Made by a program: the position numbers and the translations under genes
Notes under the pieces: model-generated
Seen by the model: the letters and a program-made list of their open reading frames with translations, nothing else
Database searches by the model: none
Told to the model about the DNA's origin: nothing
Shown: piece after piece, positions 1 through 7,254 of the stretch
How the letters are laid out: every line of letters begins with the position of its first letter
Position numbering within the stretch: position 1 is the stretch's first letter
Assembly (NCBI GenBank): GCA_002358345.1
Contig: DEOR01000029.1
Location: 1,592-20,678 of the forward strand
From: Proteobacteria bacterium UBA3413
GTDB taxonomy: Bacteria > Pseudomonadota > Gammaproteobacteria > Magnimaribacterales > D2472
Direction of reading: 5' to 3'
Length of the DNA: 19,087 nt

Positions 1-644
1 AAACCATTAGACAATGCAAACGGATTTGCTAGCACTGCAAATAATTCTGGTTTTTCTTTTAACGATGCCATAGTGGCGCTTAATGAGGCTGCTGTTCCAC
101 CAGAAAATTCTCCATTCATAGCCCTGACCCTTCCTCTGATATTAGAAGCAGGTTTTCCATGCTCGGCTATCACTTTGTTTTGAAGGAAATAAACACCTAA
201 ATCAAAAGGTATACTGTCAAAGCCACAAGAAAAGACAATTCTTGCTCCAGTTTCCTTGGCCTGAGCAGCATGCTCATTAATCATTTCATGCATCCAACCA
301 GGCTCTCCACATAAATCAACATAATCTGTTCCGTGAGCAACGCATTGCTTCACAATATTGGGTCCATAAAGCTGATATGGGCCAACGGTTGTTAATACGC
401 ACTGGGTTTGCTGGACCATCTGGATGATACTTTCTTCGTCATCGCTATCCACCGTTAGCAAAGGTACATCTTTGGATACGCCCAAGGCATCTCTCACTGC
501 AACTAATTTTTCATGGCTTCTGCCGGCCATGGCCCAAGATATGGTTTCATCATCTCCGTATTGATTAAGCATGTATTCGACTACCAGCTTTCCAGTAAAA
601 CCCGTTGCACCATAAACCACGACATCAAAATTCTTCTTACTCAT
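1..644 (-). CDS. Saccharopine dehydrogenase-like NAD(P)-binding oxidoreductase (C-terminus beyond window)
   Basis: Reading the minus strand from an ATG at 644 gives 214 residues with no stop before the left edge, so the C-terminal part is missing. The start is supported by GGAGA a few bases upstream of the ATG. The N-terminus is a Rossmann fold with the dinucleotide-binding motif YGATGFTG at residues 11-18, followed by AGRS near residue 41 and TTVGPY near residue 86. This pattern is typical of the saccharopine dehydrogenase-like / trans-acting enoyl reductase group, which acts on lipids in mycobacteria, rather than of true lysine-pathway saccharopine dehydrogenase. It lies 25 bases after the acyl-CoA synthetase gene on the same strand, so the two are probably cotranscribed. 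That suggests a role in acyl or lipid metabolism, which is inference. The substrate cannot be told from the sequence. Confidence 0.85.
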   Translation of the reverse strand, partial: MSKKNFDVVVYGATGFTGKLVVEYMLNQYGDDETISWAMAGRSHEKLVAVRDALGVSKDVPLLTVDSDDEESIIQMVQQTQCVLTTVGPYQLYGPNIVKQCVAHGTDYVDLCGEPGWMHEMINEHAAQAKETGARIVFSCGFDSIPFDLGVYFLQNKVIAEHGKPASNIRGRVRAMNGEFSGGTAASLSATMASLKEKPELFAVLANPFALSNG

Positions 645-669
645 AAGAGTCTCCATTTAAAATTAATTA

Positions 670-2427
670 TTAGTAACCGGCCTGTTCAGAATTAATCACT
701 TCGAGCCATTCGTTATCAAGTGCGACATAGTCACTTGAATTGGGCTTTAAGCAATAAATTTTATCGCTGACTTTACTCAGATCAAAAGCCTCATCTCGAA
801 GATCATTTTTTTTCAGCTTGAAAGTTCCTGTAGTATCCATTTCTTGAATAATTCTAATAAAAACTGGGCGGGCATATTTGGGGAGATTGCTCTCCACGTA
901 TTGAGAAAATTCTTGCCAATCAAAGCTACCAAAATCTTCAAGGCTAAAAGCTGCCATCCCTGCTCTGCCCTCACAACCTGGAACTTGAACCCCATAAACA
1001 TTGGACATGTTGACATCTTTGTACCCATTTAATATTTCGCCCACTTCATTGGTTGAAACATTCTCAGATCTCCACCTAAAAGTATCTCCTATCCTGTCAA
1101 CAAATTGGTAGTGTACTTTTCCTAATGAGTACCCAACGTCAACTGTTTTAATTAAGTCTCCAGTATTAAACCAAGCATCGCCCTCTTCAAATACATCTCT
1201 TAAGATTTTCTTTTCTGTGGCTTGAGCATCTGTGTAACCATTAAAAACAGAATTCGGTGATATAAAAACAATCAATAACCCAGGATCATGGGTAGTTATT
1301 TTTTTACACGTCCCATCTTCATTTTTAATAATTTTATCTTCAGCAACATCGTATTCAATTAAAGCTACCTGGGCATTGGTCATGCCAATGGTTTTATCCT
1401 TGTTTAATAGGTTCATGAAAAGAGCATTGCCTTCACTTGCCCCATATATTTCAACAATCCTATCAACCCCAAATCTATCTTTAAATATATCCCAAACATC
1501 AGGCCTCAGACCGTTTCCAACCATAACTTTTAAAGGATTATTTTGCTCTGCTTGTGTTGGCTCTGTGTTAGCTAAATACCTGCAAAGCTCACCAATATAC
1601 ACAAGGGCAGTTGTATTATATTGCTGTACCTCATCCCAAAATGAGGAGGCAGAAAATTTTCTTTTAATAAAAGTTGAAGCTCCAGCTTGAATCACTGCAC
1701 AAAGCCCTAGCATCAAACCAGTTGAGTGATAAAGAGGTAGGCTGTTGTGCATGCAATCTGTCTCATTAATACGATAACCGGCCATCTTAATATTAATTGA
1801 AGCTGCCATAAGTTTCTGATTGGGGCAGATAGCTGCCTTTGGAACTCCGGTAGTGCCAGATGTAAAAATATAACAAGCCACATCCTTTGCTTTAACTGAA
1901 TTTGTTTCTTCTAAATTTTGATCGTTAGAAAGATCTAGTTGAGCCTTAAGATCAATAGCCCAGCCTGGAAGAGAGAACTCGGCAGTATCTTCAGCCCATA
2001 AAAAATCTTCTTGTTTAGTAATGTTAATTTGATCCAAGACATCCTCTAAAGCATCTGCTCGTTCTGCCCCAACAATACATTTAACAGAATCAGATGAATT
2101 AATGCAGTGCATCAATGGATCGCCAGTTAGACTGGTATTAATTAAAACGCCTATTGCGCCAATTTTATTTAGAGCTAATAACGTAATAACAAAGCTTGGT
2201 CGATTTTCCATAAACAACACAACTCTATCGCTATGCTTCACGCCAGTTGAAACAAGATACCTTGCCAGACTATTGGCTGCTTTGTTTGTGTGTCCGTAAG
2301 TCCACATTTCATTCTCGAAATGCAAAAACGGTCTTTCAGAAAATTTGTCTGTGGTTGCTTGAAAAGTATGAGCTAATGAAGCTTGATCTTCAGGATCTGG
2401 AAATTTGTAACGCATGACTGGAATCAA
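670..2427 (-). CDS. FATP/FadD6-type long-chain acyl-CoA synthetase
   Basis: This AMP-forming acyl-CoA synthetase activates a fatty acid to acyl-AMP and then to acyl-CoA. Visible motifs are the phosphate-binding loop FTSGTTGVPKAA (residues 188-199), YGASEGN (328-334), the TGD motif (422-424), DRIGDTFRWRSENV (444-457) and the C-terminal lysine region TGTFKLKK (533-540). GNGLRPDVW and the YGASEGN form point to the fatty-acid-transport-protein/very-long-chain branch rather than to FadD. The start is uncertain. The coordinate given uses a TTG with GGTGAG nine bases upstream; an ATG four codons further in (2415) has no clear ribosome site. The open frame continues upstream to 2503 without a stop. 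It could add a hydrophobic/basic segment like the N-terminal anchor of this family, beginning for example at a CTG at 2478 that is preceded by GGGGA. The gene lies downstream of astB and upstream of a saccharopine-dehydrogenase-like gene. Confidence 0.92.
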   Translation of the reverse strand: MIPVMRYKFPDPEDQASLAHTFQATTDKFSERPFLHFENEMWTYGHTNKAANSLARYLVSTGVKHSDRVVLFMENRPSFVITLLALNKIGAIGVLINTSLTGDPLMHCINSSDSVKCIVGAERADALEDVLDQINITKQEDFLWAEDTAEFSLPGWAIDLKAQLDLSNDQNLEETNSVKAKDVACYIFTSGTTGVPKAAICPNQKLMAASINIKMAGYRINETDCMHNSLPLYHSTGLMLGLCAVIQAGASTFIKRKFSASSFWDEVQQYNTTALVYIGELCRYLANTEPTQAEQNNPLKVMVGNGLRPDVWDIFKDRFGVDRIVEIYGASEGNALFMNLLNKDKTIGMTNAQVALIEYDVAEDKIIKNEDGTCKKITTHDPGLLIVFISPNSVFNGYTDAQATEKKILRDVFEEGDAWFNTGDLIKTVDVGYSLGKVHYQFVDRIGDTFRWRSENVSTNEVGEILNGYKDVNMSNVYGVQVPGCEGRAGMAAFSLEDFGSFDWQEFSQYVESNLPKYARPVFIRIIQEMDTTGTFKLKKNDLRDEAFDLSKVSDKIYCLKPNSSDYVALDNEWLEVINSEQAGY

Positions 2428-2514
2428 GTATCTCAGCTCACCCAGTACCCTAAAAAACTCTTTTATTTTATTAAACAGTTTCTTTCCCCAAAAAAAATTT
2501 AATCAGTTTTCACT

Positions 2515-2544
2515 ACAATATGGATTGATAAGGGATTCTATCAA
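2515..2544 (-). promoter_or_regulatory. Possible promoter for the acyl-CoA synthetase gene
   Basis: On the minus strand, TTGATA (2544-2539) lies 18 bases before TATTGT (2520-2515). This is a fair match to a sigma70-type -35/-10 pair in the 161-base gap between astB and the acyl-CoA synthetase gene. Transcription would begin near 2508, just before the A/T-rich, GGGGA-containing leader. The -10 match is imperfect and no start site has been measured. Confidence 0.3.
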
Positions 2545-2555
2545 ATATCTTGATA
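2525..2555. repeat. Three alternating TTGATA/TATCAA half-sites (operator-like)
   Basis: The plus strand reads TTGATA at 2525-2530, TATCAA at 2539-2544 and TTGATA at 2550-2555. The right pair forms a perfect 6-base inverted repeat around a 5-base spacer, and the left pair forms one around an 8-base spacer. The middle half-site coincides with the possible -35 box, as would suit a repressor. It does not resemble the FadR or PsrA sites I know. A/T-rich sequence yields such repeats by chance fairly often. Confidence 0.35.
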
Positions 2556-2588
2556 AACGTCGCAGATTAAACATACATCCGACTCATT

Positions 2589-3914
2589 TTAAGTTTTTTG
2601 GAAATGGTAAATAGAGCCTAAATCTAGCAATTGAGTGAGCTCATCTAAGAATGTATAAGACTCTTCCATTAACTGTATATCCATCAAATCTTCAGGGCTT
2701 AGATTGTCCCTGTAATGCTTGCTAATAAGAGATCTTAAATCCATTAGTTTTTTTGGATTTAAAAGAAATTTTTGATTTACTTGACTAAATTCTTCGTCAT
2801 TCACAACGGCTTTAAATCTAAGGCAGGCAGGGCCTCCACCGTTCATCATGCTTTGACGGATATCTACAAATTCAATGAGCCTAATTGGGGAGAAGGATTT
2901 AATTTCATCTAACCATCGCATGCAATTCGAGTGATTCTGCACTTCTTCTGGGAGCAACATCATCATCTGATTATTTTCCAATGTAATGAGTTGAGAATTA
3001 AGTAGGTAACTGGATACTAGATCATCTAAAGAAATATCTGACGAGAGAATTTCAATTGGGTGAAAGCCTTTTACGTGTTCTTTTAAATGATGTAAAACTC
3101 GCTCAAGTTCAACTCTATCAGCAAACGCTTCTTGATGAAAAATAAATACCTCTTCGTTTGCAAGGCTCACAATATCATTATGAAAACTTCCAGATTCTAT
3201 GGCTAAATTATTTTGTTTTAAAAACAGGGTTAAATCTGGATCAAGCTGGTGTTGAGCAGCCACGGCTTGAGATATTTCTTGTGCCTGACGAGCAATGACA
3301 CCTTGATTGCTCTCAAAAGCTGAATTGCCATAAACAAAAATTTGAAAACCGGGTTTTAAGTGCTGTGCGGTAACCCTGAGATGATTGGCAGCACCTTCAT
3401 CTCCATACCCAGAAATATTAGATACAGGATCATGAATCTTGGCAATTGATCCAAACATAAGCTGAAGTTGCATCTTTGTAAATTCAGGCTCAATAGATCG
3501 ATGGAACATGGTGTTTAAGTTGGCTGGGGTAATGTGAATTGTTTGATCATAGCTATCAATACTAGGAGAAAATGTTGCAGCATTTGCAGCCCACATCGAT
3601 GAAGCGGAATAAACATTTTTTAATAAAGCTGGGTCTTGCTTGGCAACTCTACTTATCACCTCTTCGTCAGTGCCTCCAAATCCAAGGCCTCTCAGAGTTA
3701 TAAGATTGGGTCGCTCATGAGGCAAGAAGAGGCCTTGAGGAATCCCCTGGTCCATAATAATTCTCATCTTATCTAAACCCTGCAATGCCGCTGCTTGCGG
3801 ATTAGAAGTCTGATTTAGATGTTTTTGAGAGGCTAAATTACCTTGCGACAGGCCAGCATAATTATGAGTTGGGCCGATCAGGCCGTCAAAATTAATTTCT
3901 CCTGAATATCCCAC
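2589..3914 (-). CDS. astB: N-succinylarginine dihydrolase
   Basis: AstB hydrolyses N2-succinylarginine to N2-succinylornithine, CO2 and two ammonia, the second step of the arginine succinyltransferase pathway in the cytosol. The 441 residues match the family length (E. coli 447) and align along the whole length. The N-terminus has NFDGLIGPTHNYAGLS. The likely catalytic triad is Glu173 in GDEGAANH, His245 in GSFHND and Cys364 in NGGGPACLR, and the C-terminus has LDLGSIYHF. The start is GTG at 3914, directly abutting the TAA stop of astD, so translation is probably coupled. A 161-base gap follows on the same strand before the acyl-CoA synthetase gene. No truncation is seen and all expected active-site residues are present. 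Confidence 0.97.
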   Translation of the reverse strand: MGYSGEINFDGLIGPTHNYAGLSQGNLASQKHLNQTSNPQAAALQGLDKMRIIMDQGIPQGLFLPHERPNLITLRGLGFGGTDEEVISRVAKQDPALLKNVYSASSMWAANAATFSPSIDSYDQTIHITPANLNTMFHRSIEPEFTKMQLQLMFGSIAKIHDPVSNISGYGDEGAANHLRVTAQHLKPGFQIFVYGNSAFESNQGVIARQAQEISQAVAAQHQLDPDLTLFLKQNNLAIESGSFHNDIVSLANEEVFIFHQEAFADRVELERVLHHLKEHVKGFHPIEILSSDISLDDLVSSYLLNSQLITLENNQMMMLLPEEVQNHSNCMRWLDEIKSFSPIRLIEFVDIRQSMMNGGGPACLRFKAVVNDEEFSQVNQKFLLNPKKLMDLRSLISKHYRDNLSPEDLMDIQLMEESYTFLDELTQLLDLGSIYHFQKT

Positions 3915-5324
3915 TTAGAGTTGCTTGATAATCGACGCCTTGGGCCACGCGCAATAATCAGCTGCATAGTAACCTGCAGGCCTCAGATTACCGCTTCTGC
4001 CAATTCCTCCAAACGGAAAAGCACCTGATGCACCTGTTGTTGTGGAATTAAAGTTAATTACTCCAGCATTAACCCTATCCACAAACTCATTAAATAAATT
4101 CTTATTATCTGAAATTAGCCCGGCCGCTAAACCATATTTAGTATTATTCGCCGCTTCAATAGCTTCTTCAAATGTATCTACAAATTGCACTTGTAACATG
4201 GGACCAAAATTCTCTTCATCATAAACTTTCCTCATATCGGTAATATTCATCAGGCTTGGCGTCACTAAATTGAAAGAATTATTTACCTTGCGAGCTTTCA
4301 ATATAGGCTTGGCTCCTAGCTGCGTGAGTTTTGCTTGGTAGTCTAAAAATCCTTTAGTGGCTGCAGGTGAGATTAAAGGTCCATAGTAAAGATCGGACTC
4401 ATTGGCATAAGAAAGTGATTGAACCTTTTTCTTCAAGTTGGTCAGAATCATTTTTCCATTTTTAGAATCAGGAAGAATTAAGCGCCGTGCACAAGTACAA
4501 CGCTGGCCTGAGGAAATAAATGCTGATTCAAAAATTATATCCACGGCAGCATTAATTTTTCGAGTAGACCAAACAACCAATGGATTGTTGCCTCCTAATT
4601 CCAATGCAAGAATTTTTTCAGGATACTCTGCCATTATTCTACTGAGCTGTTTACCAACTTTATAGCTGCCTGTGAAAAGCAGTCCCTTGCTCAATGGATT
4701 CTTACATAGAGCTTGAACAATATCTTTGCCTCCATGGACCATGTTAATGACGCCTTTTGGTAATCCTGCTTCAGCCCATAACATCATCATGTACTCTGCA
4801 ACCATGGGTGTGGATTCACTGGGTTTAAATACAATTGTATTACCGGCTATCAATGCAGGAGTAATGTGTCCATTAGGTAAATGCAATGGCAAATTGAAAG
4901 GACCAATAACCGCTAACACGCCATGTGACTCATGTTTCAGTATAGTCTGCATCGCACCCATGGAATTAAGTTGAGAGCCAGTACGTTTTTTATAAGCCAA
5001 AATTGAATTATTTAATTTAGCCAAAGTAGCAGCAACTTCGGATGATGCGTCAACATCTGTTTTCCCTGTCTCTGTCGCAATAAGCCTGGTCATGGCGAGC
5101 TTATTTTTTTCAAGCAAAGCATAGAAAAGTTTAATCACTTTGATTCGACTTTGAGGGGTTTGTTTAGACCATTCAAGATGACTGCTCGCAGCAGAATTAA
5201 TGGCTGATTTTAATTGTGGAATATTAGAAAAATTGCCCTCCCAGATAATCTCATTGTTCATGGGGTTGAAAGACTTAAAGACTTTACCTTTTCCTGGTGA
5301 CCATTTTCCCTGATAGAAAAGCAT
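3915..5324 (-). CDS. astD: N-succinylglutamate 5-semialdehyde dehydrogenase
   Basis: AstD oxidises succinylglutamate semialdehyde to succinylglutamate with NAD+, the fourth step of the arginine succinyltransferase pathway. The protein is an aldehyde dehydrogenase of 469 residues, slightly shorter than E. coli AstD (492). It shows GPFNLPLHLPNGH (141-153, containing the oxyanion-hole Asn), FTGS (217-220), the general-base Glu242 in LELGGNNP and the nucleophile Cys276 in SSGQRCTCARRL, a sequence very characteristic of AstD. The ATG start overlaps the TGA stop of astA by one base (TGATG), and its stop abuts the astB start, so astA, astD and astB are one tightly coupled unit. The semialdehyde it uses would be made by AstC or a promiscuous ArgD transaminase; neither gene is in this window. 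Confidence 0.96.
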   Translation of the reverse strand: MLFYQGKWSPGKGKVFKSFNPMNNEIIWEGNFSNIPQLKSAINSAASSHLEWSKQTPQSRIKVIKLFYALLEKNKLAMTRLIATETGKTDVDASSEVAATLAKLNNSILAYKKRTGSQLNSMGAMQTILKHESHGVLAVIGPFNLPLHLPNGHITPALIAGNTIVFKPSESTPMVAEYMMMLWAEAGLPKGVINMVHGGKDIVQALCKNPLSKGLLFTGSYKVGKQLSRIMAEYPEKILALELGGNNPLVVWSTRKINAAVDIIFESAFISSGQRCTCARRLILPDSKNGKMILTNLKKKVQSLSYANESDLYYGPLISPAATKGFLDYQAKLTQLGAKPILKARKVNNSFNLVTPSLMNITDMRKVYDEENFGPMLQVQFVDTFEEAIEAANNTKYGLAAGLISDNKNLFNEFVDRVNAGVINFNSTTTGASGAFPFGGIGRSGNLRPAGYYAADYCAWPKASIIKQL

Positions 5325-6328
5325 CAGTTAATTTGAGCAGTTGAACCTGTTTCCAGGCCTAGAGCTTGAGCCACTTTCGCTGAAACTAGCAGTGTCTTTT
5401 TATCTTTATCAAAAGCATAGTTTTCTTTCACCACTGCAAAAGCATCTATTGCAGGATTAGCAATAAAGCCAAAGCGATCAAAATTAATATTACGTTTAAT
5501 TTCAATTGGAAATAATTCTGCTGATTGAACCAGCGGGATATCTTTGATCTTAGCTTCCAGACAAGGGCCTCCATCAAGAACATCAATTAAGCCATTAGTA
5601 CGAAAATTCTGTTTTCTTAACAAAGAATAAGCTGGCATTGCATTTGGATGTGGCTTACCAATGACGCGCTGAACTTTTCTTGGCATGTGCTCGATAATAA
5701 AAGGATATTTAGGAATAGATTCCATAATAAAGTGATTGTCTATGTAGCTAATCTCGTCAGCTTTAAAAAAATCTAAGTTAAAAAAAGTATTACTGAATGA
5801 ATTCCAGAAATATGATTCATCATTTGCATTTTTAAATCCCCGAATTTCTACGAAAGCTGTCGGATCGAATCTTTGTTGATGGGCGGACATAAAAATAAAC
5901 CTTGAAAATGAAAGTAAGGAGCCTCTACCTTTTCCACGAAAAGCTGGTTTGAGAAATAAGGTGCCTAACTCAGAATATGGTTGCTTGCACAAATGCAAAC
6001 TCAAAACATCCAAATCTTTAGTGAAATTTAATGATTTTGACTCAAGCTTTGAAATAGATTTTTTAAAAAATACTGAGGGCTTCTTAAGGGAGACAGAAGT
6101 GTAAATTGCAGATAAGCCGACAATTCTATTATTGTCTTCCAGCACAAAGAGGTAGCTATCTTGATTGGGTTTATTCGTTTTTTTATTTCTAGATTTTTCT
6201 GACCAGGAGATTCGCTCTTTAATTTCTTGAGGAGTCTTAGGCATTGTAGTCATGCCTTTGCCAGAATGCTTTACAAGATGTTCAACATTTTTAAAATCGG
6301 ATGATTTGACTAGCCTAACTACTTTCAT
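5324..6328 (-). CDS. astA: Arginine N-succinyltransferase
   Basis: AstA transfers succinyl from succinyl-CoA to the alpha-amino group of arginine, committing arginine to the succinyltransferase pathway. The 334 residues (E. coli 344) align with the family: VRLVKSSDF at the start, YLFVLED near residue 59, ELGTLFLKPAFRGKGRGSLLS (120-140), the likely catalytic His227 in GKPHPNAMPA and LDGGPCLEA (251-259). This is the first gene of the ast operon. It starts at ATG 6328 with GAGG only two bases upstream, and a sigma70-like promoter sits immediately in front. The leader would therefore be only about nine bases, nearly leaderless. Translation runs into astD through a one-base overlap. There is a single astA, not the paired aruF/aruG of pseudomonads. 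Confidence 0.96.
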   Translation of the reverse strand: MKVVRLVKSSDFKNVEHLVKHSGKGMTTMPKTPQEIKERISWSEKSRNKKTNKPNQDSYLFVLEDNNRIVGLSAIYTSVSLKKPSVFFKKSISKLESKSLNFTKDLDVLSLHLCKQPYSELGTLFLKPAFRGKGRGSLLSFSRFIFMSAHQQRFDPTAFVEIRGFKNANDESYFWNSFSNTFFNLDFFKADEISYIDNHFIMESIPKYPFIIEHMPRKVQRVIGKPHPNAMPAYSLLRKQNFRTNGLIDVLDGGPCLEAKIKDIPLVQSAELFPIEIKRNINFDRFGFIANPAIDAFAVVKENYAFDKDKKTLLVSAKVAQALGLETGSTAQIN

Positions 6329-6343
6329 ATCCTCAGTATAGCA

Positions 6344-6373
6344 ATTATATAGCCCTCAAAGTTAGGTTGTTAA
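6344..6373 (-). promoter_or_regulatory. Sigma70-like promoter of the ast operon
   Basis: On the minus strand, TTAACA (6373-6368, five of six consensus bases) is separated by 18 bases from a perfect TATAAT (6349-6344). The predicted start is near 6337, about nine bases before the astA ATG. It is the strongest promoter-like sequence I found in the window. It sits in the 56-base gap after the LLM oxidoreductase gene, which suggests that the ast genes are transcribed separately from that unit. Confidence 0.6.
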
Positions 6374-6391
6374 AGAGGTTGCCGTTAGGTT
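6361..6391. repeat. Direct repeat of GTTAGGTT at the ast promoter
   Basis: GTTAGGTT occurs at 6361-6368 and again at 6384-6391, 23 bases apart start to start, roughly two turns of the helix. The first copy lies against the -35 box of the ast promoter, and the second covers the stop codon of the upstream LLM gene. The position would suit an activator or repressor site. I do not recognise it as an ArgR box. Confidence 0.35.
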
Positions 6392-7254
6392 AGCTTGCAA
6401 ATCACTTCGTCATAGAATTTTTGCATGCCTTCAATTTTTTGCTCCAAGGGTGCGTCATTCATAGTGCCATAGAGCATCCATGGGTAGGTTGTCATGGTTG
6501 TTACCCCTAAATCTTTCATTTTTCCGAATCCCTCTAAACTAAAAGCATCCCAGCAACTAAAGCAAATAAATTCATAGTTGTCTTTCGTTGGTAACTCTTG
6601 TTTTTTTAGATGTATTTTTGCCATCAAGGCTGCTAACTCACTCAGACTATGCATATCAGAAATCCATCCATCATGTTTTGCTGCTCTGTTTAGCGCAGGT
6701 TCAGAGAAACCCCCCACGTATATTGGAATCTCTTGTTTTGGTGCTGGAAGCATTTCTAGGGCATCAAATTCAAAAAAATTTCCTTTAAAGCTTGCCATCT
6801 CTCCTTTCCACAAAAGTTTCATGATCTCAATCATCTCATCTGCTCTTTTGCCGCGCTTGCTAAATTCTTGACCGCCAGCTTTAAATTCTTCGGGCATCCA
6901 GCCCATTCCTATACCTAAATCAAATCGCCCACCAGATAGAGCGCTTAATGTTGCGATCTCTTTGGCAACCCTCATGGGGTTTCGAGCAGGAAGAACATAG
7001 ACGCTTGTATAAAGCTTAATATTTTTAGTTGCGCCAGCGATTAGAGATAACGTATTAATTGGATCTGGCCAATCAGTTCCAGACTCCCACCTAACGCTTC
7101 CATCATCGGTGTAAGGGTAAGGCACAGAAAAAGTTTCTGGATGAATTAAATGATCAGAAACAGCCAAAGAGTCATACCCTATTTGATCTGCTGCGACGGC
7201 CAGGGGTTTAATTTCATCAATAGGAAGCATGGATAAAGAAATTGCAAATTTCAT
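6385..7254 (-). CDS. LLM-class (luciferase-like) flavin/F420-dependent oxidoreductase
   Basis: This 289-residue protein has the pattern of the bacterial-luciferase-like monooxygenase superfamily, a TIM barrel that binds FMN or F420. Visible are a start at beta strand 1 (MKFAISLSM), YDSLAVSDHLIHP (residues 28-40), RNPMRVAKEIATLS, the diagnostic GGRFDLGIGMGWMPEEF, and IYVGGFSEPALNRAA in the second half. The length is usual for short LLM proteins. The start codon overlaps the HupE-like gene's TGA stop as ATGA, so translation is coupled to that gene. Substrate and cofactor cannot be read from sequence. Use of F420 would require F420 biosynthesis genes, none of which is in the window. It is upstream of the ast genes but probably not in their transcription unit. 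Confidence 0.88.
   Translation of the reverse strand: MKFAISLSMLPIDEIKPLAVAADQIGYDSLAVSDHLIHPETFSVPYPYTDDGSVRWESGTDWPDPINTLSLIAGATKNIKLYTSVYVLPARNPMRVAKEIATLSALSGGRFDLGIGMGWMPEEFKAGGQEFSKRGKRADEMIEIMKLLWKGEMASFKGNFFEFDALEMLPAPKQEIPIYVGGFSEPALNRAAKHDGWISDMHSLSELAALMAKIHLKKQELPTKDNYEFICFSCWDAFSLEGFGKMKDLGVTTMTTYPWMLYGTMNDAPLEQKIEGMQKFYDEVICKLT

Noticed and set aside
1376..1690. Plus-strand open frame of 104 codons
   Set aside because: It is antisense to the acyl-CoA synthetase catalytic region, which carries clear family motifs; the antisense product looks random.
2414..2614. Plus-strand open frame of 66 codons across the astB/acyl-CoA synthetase gap
   Set aside because: It overlaps the ends of both minus-strand genes, its product resembles nothing known, and no promoter or ribosome site supports it.
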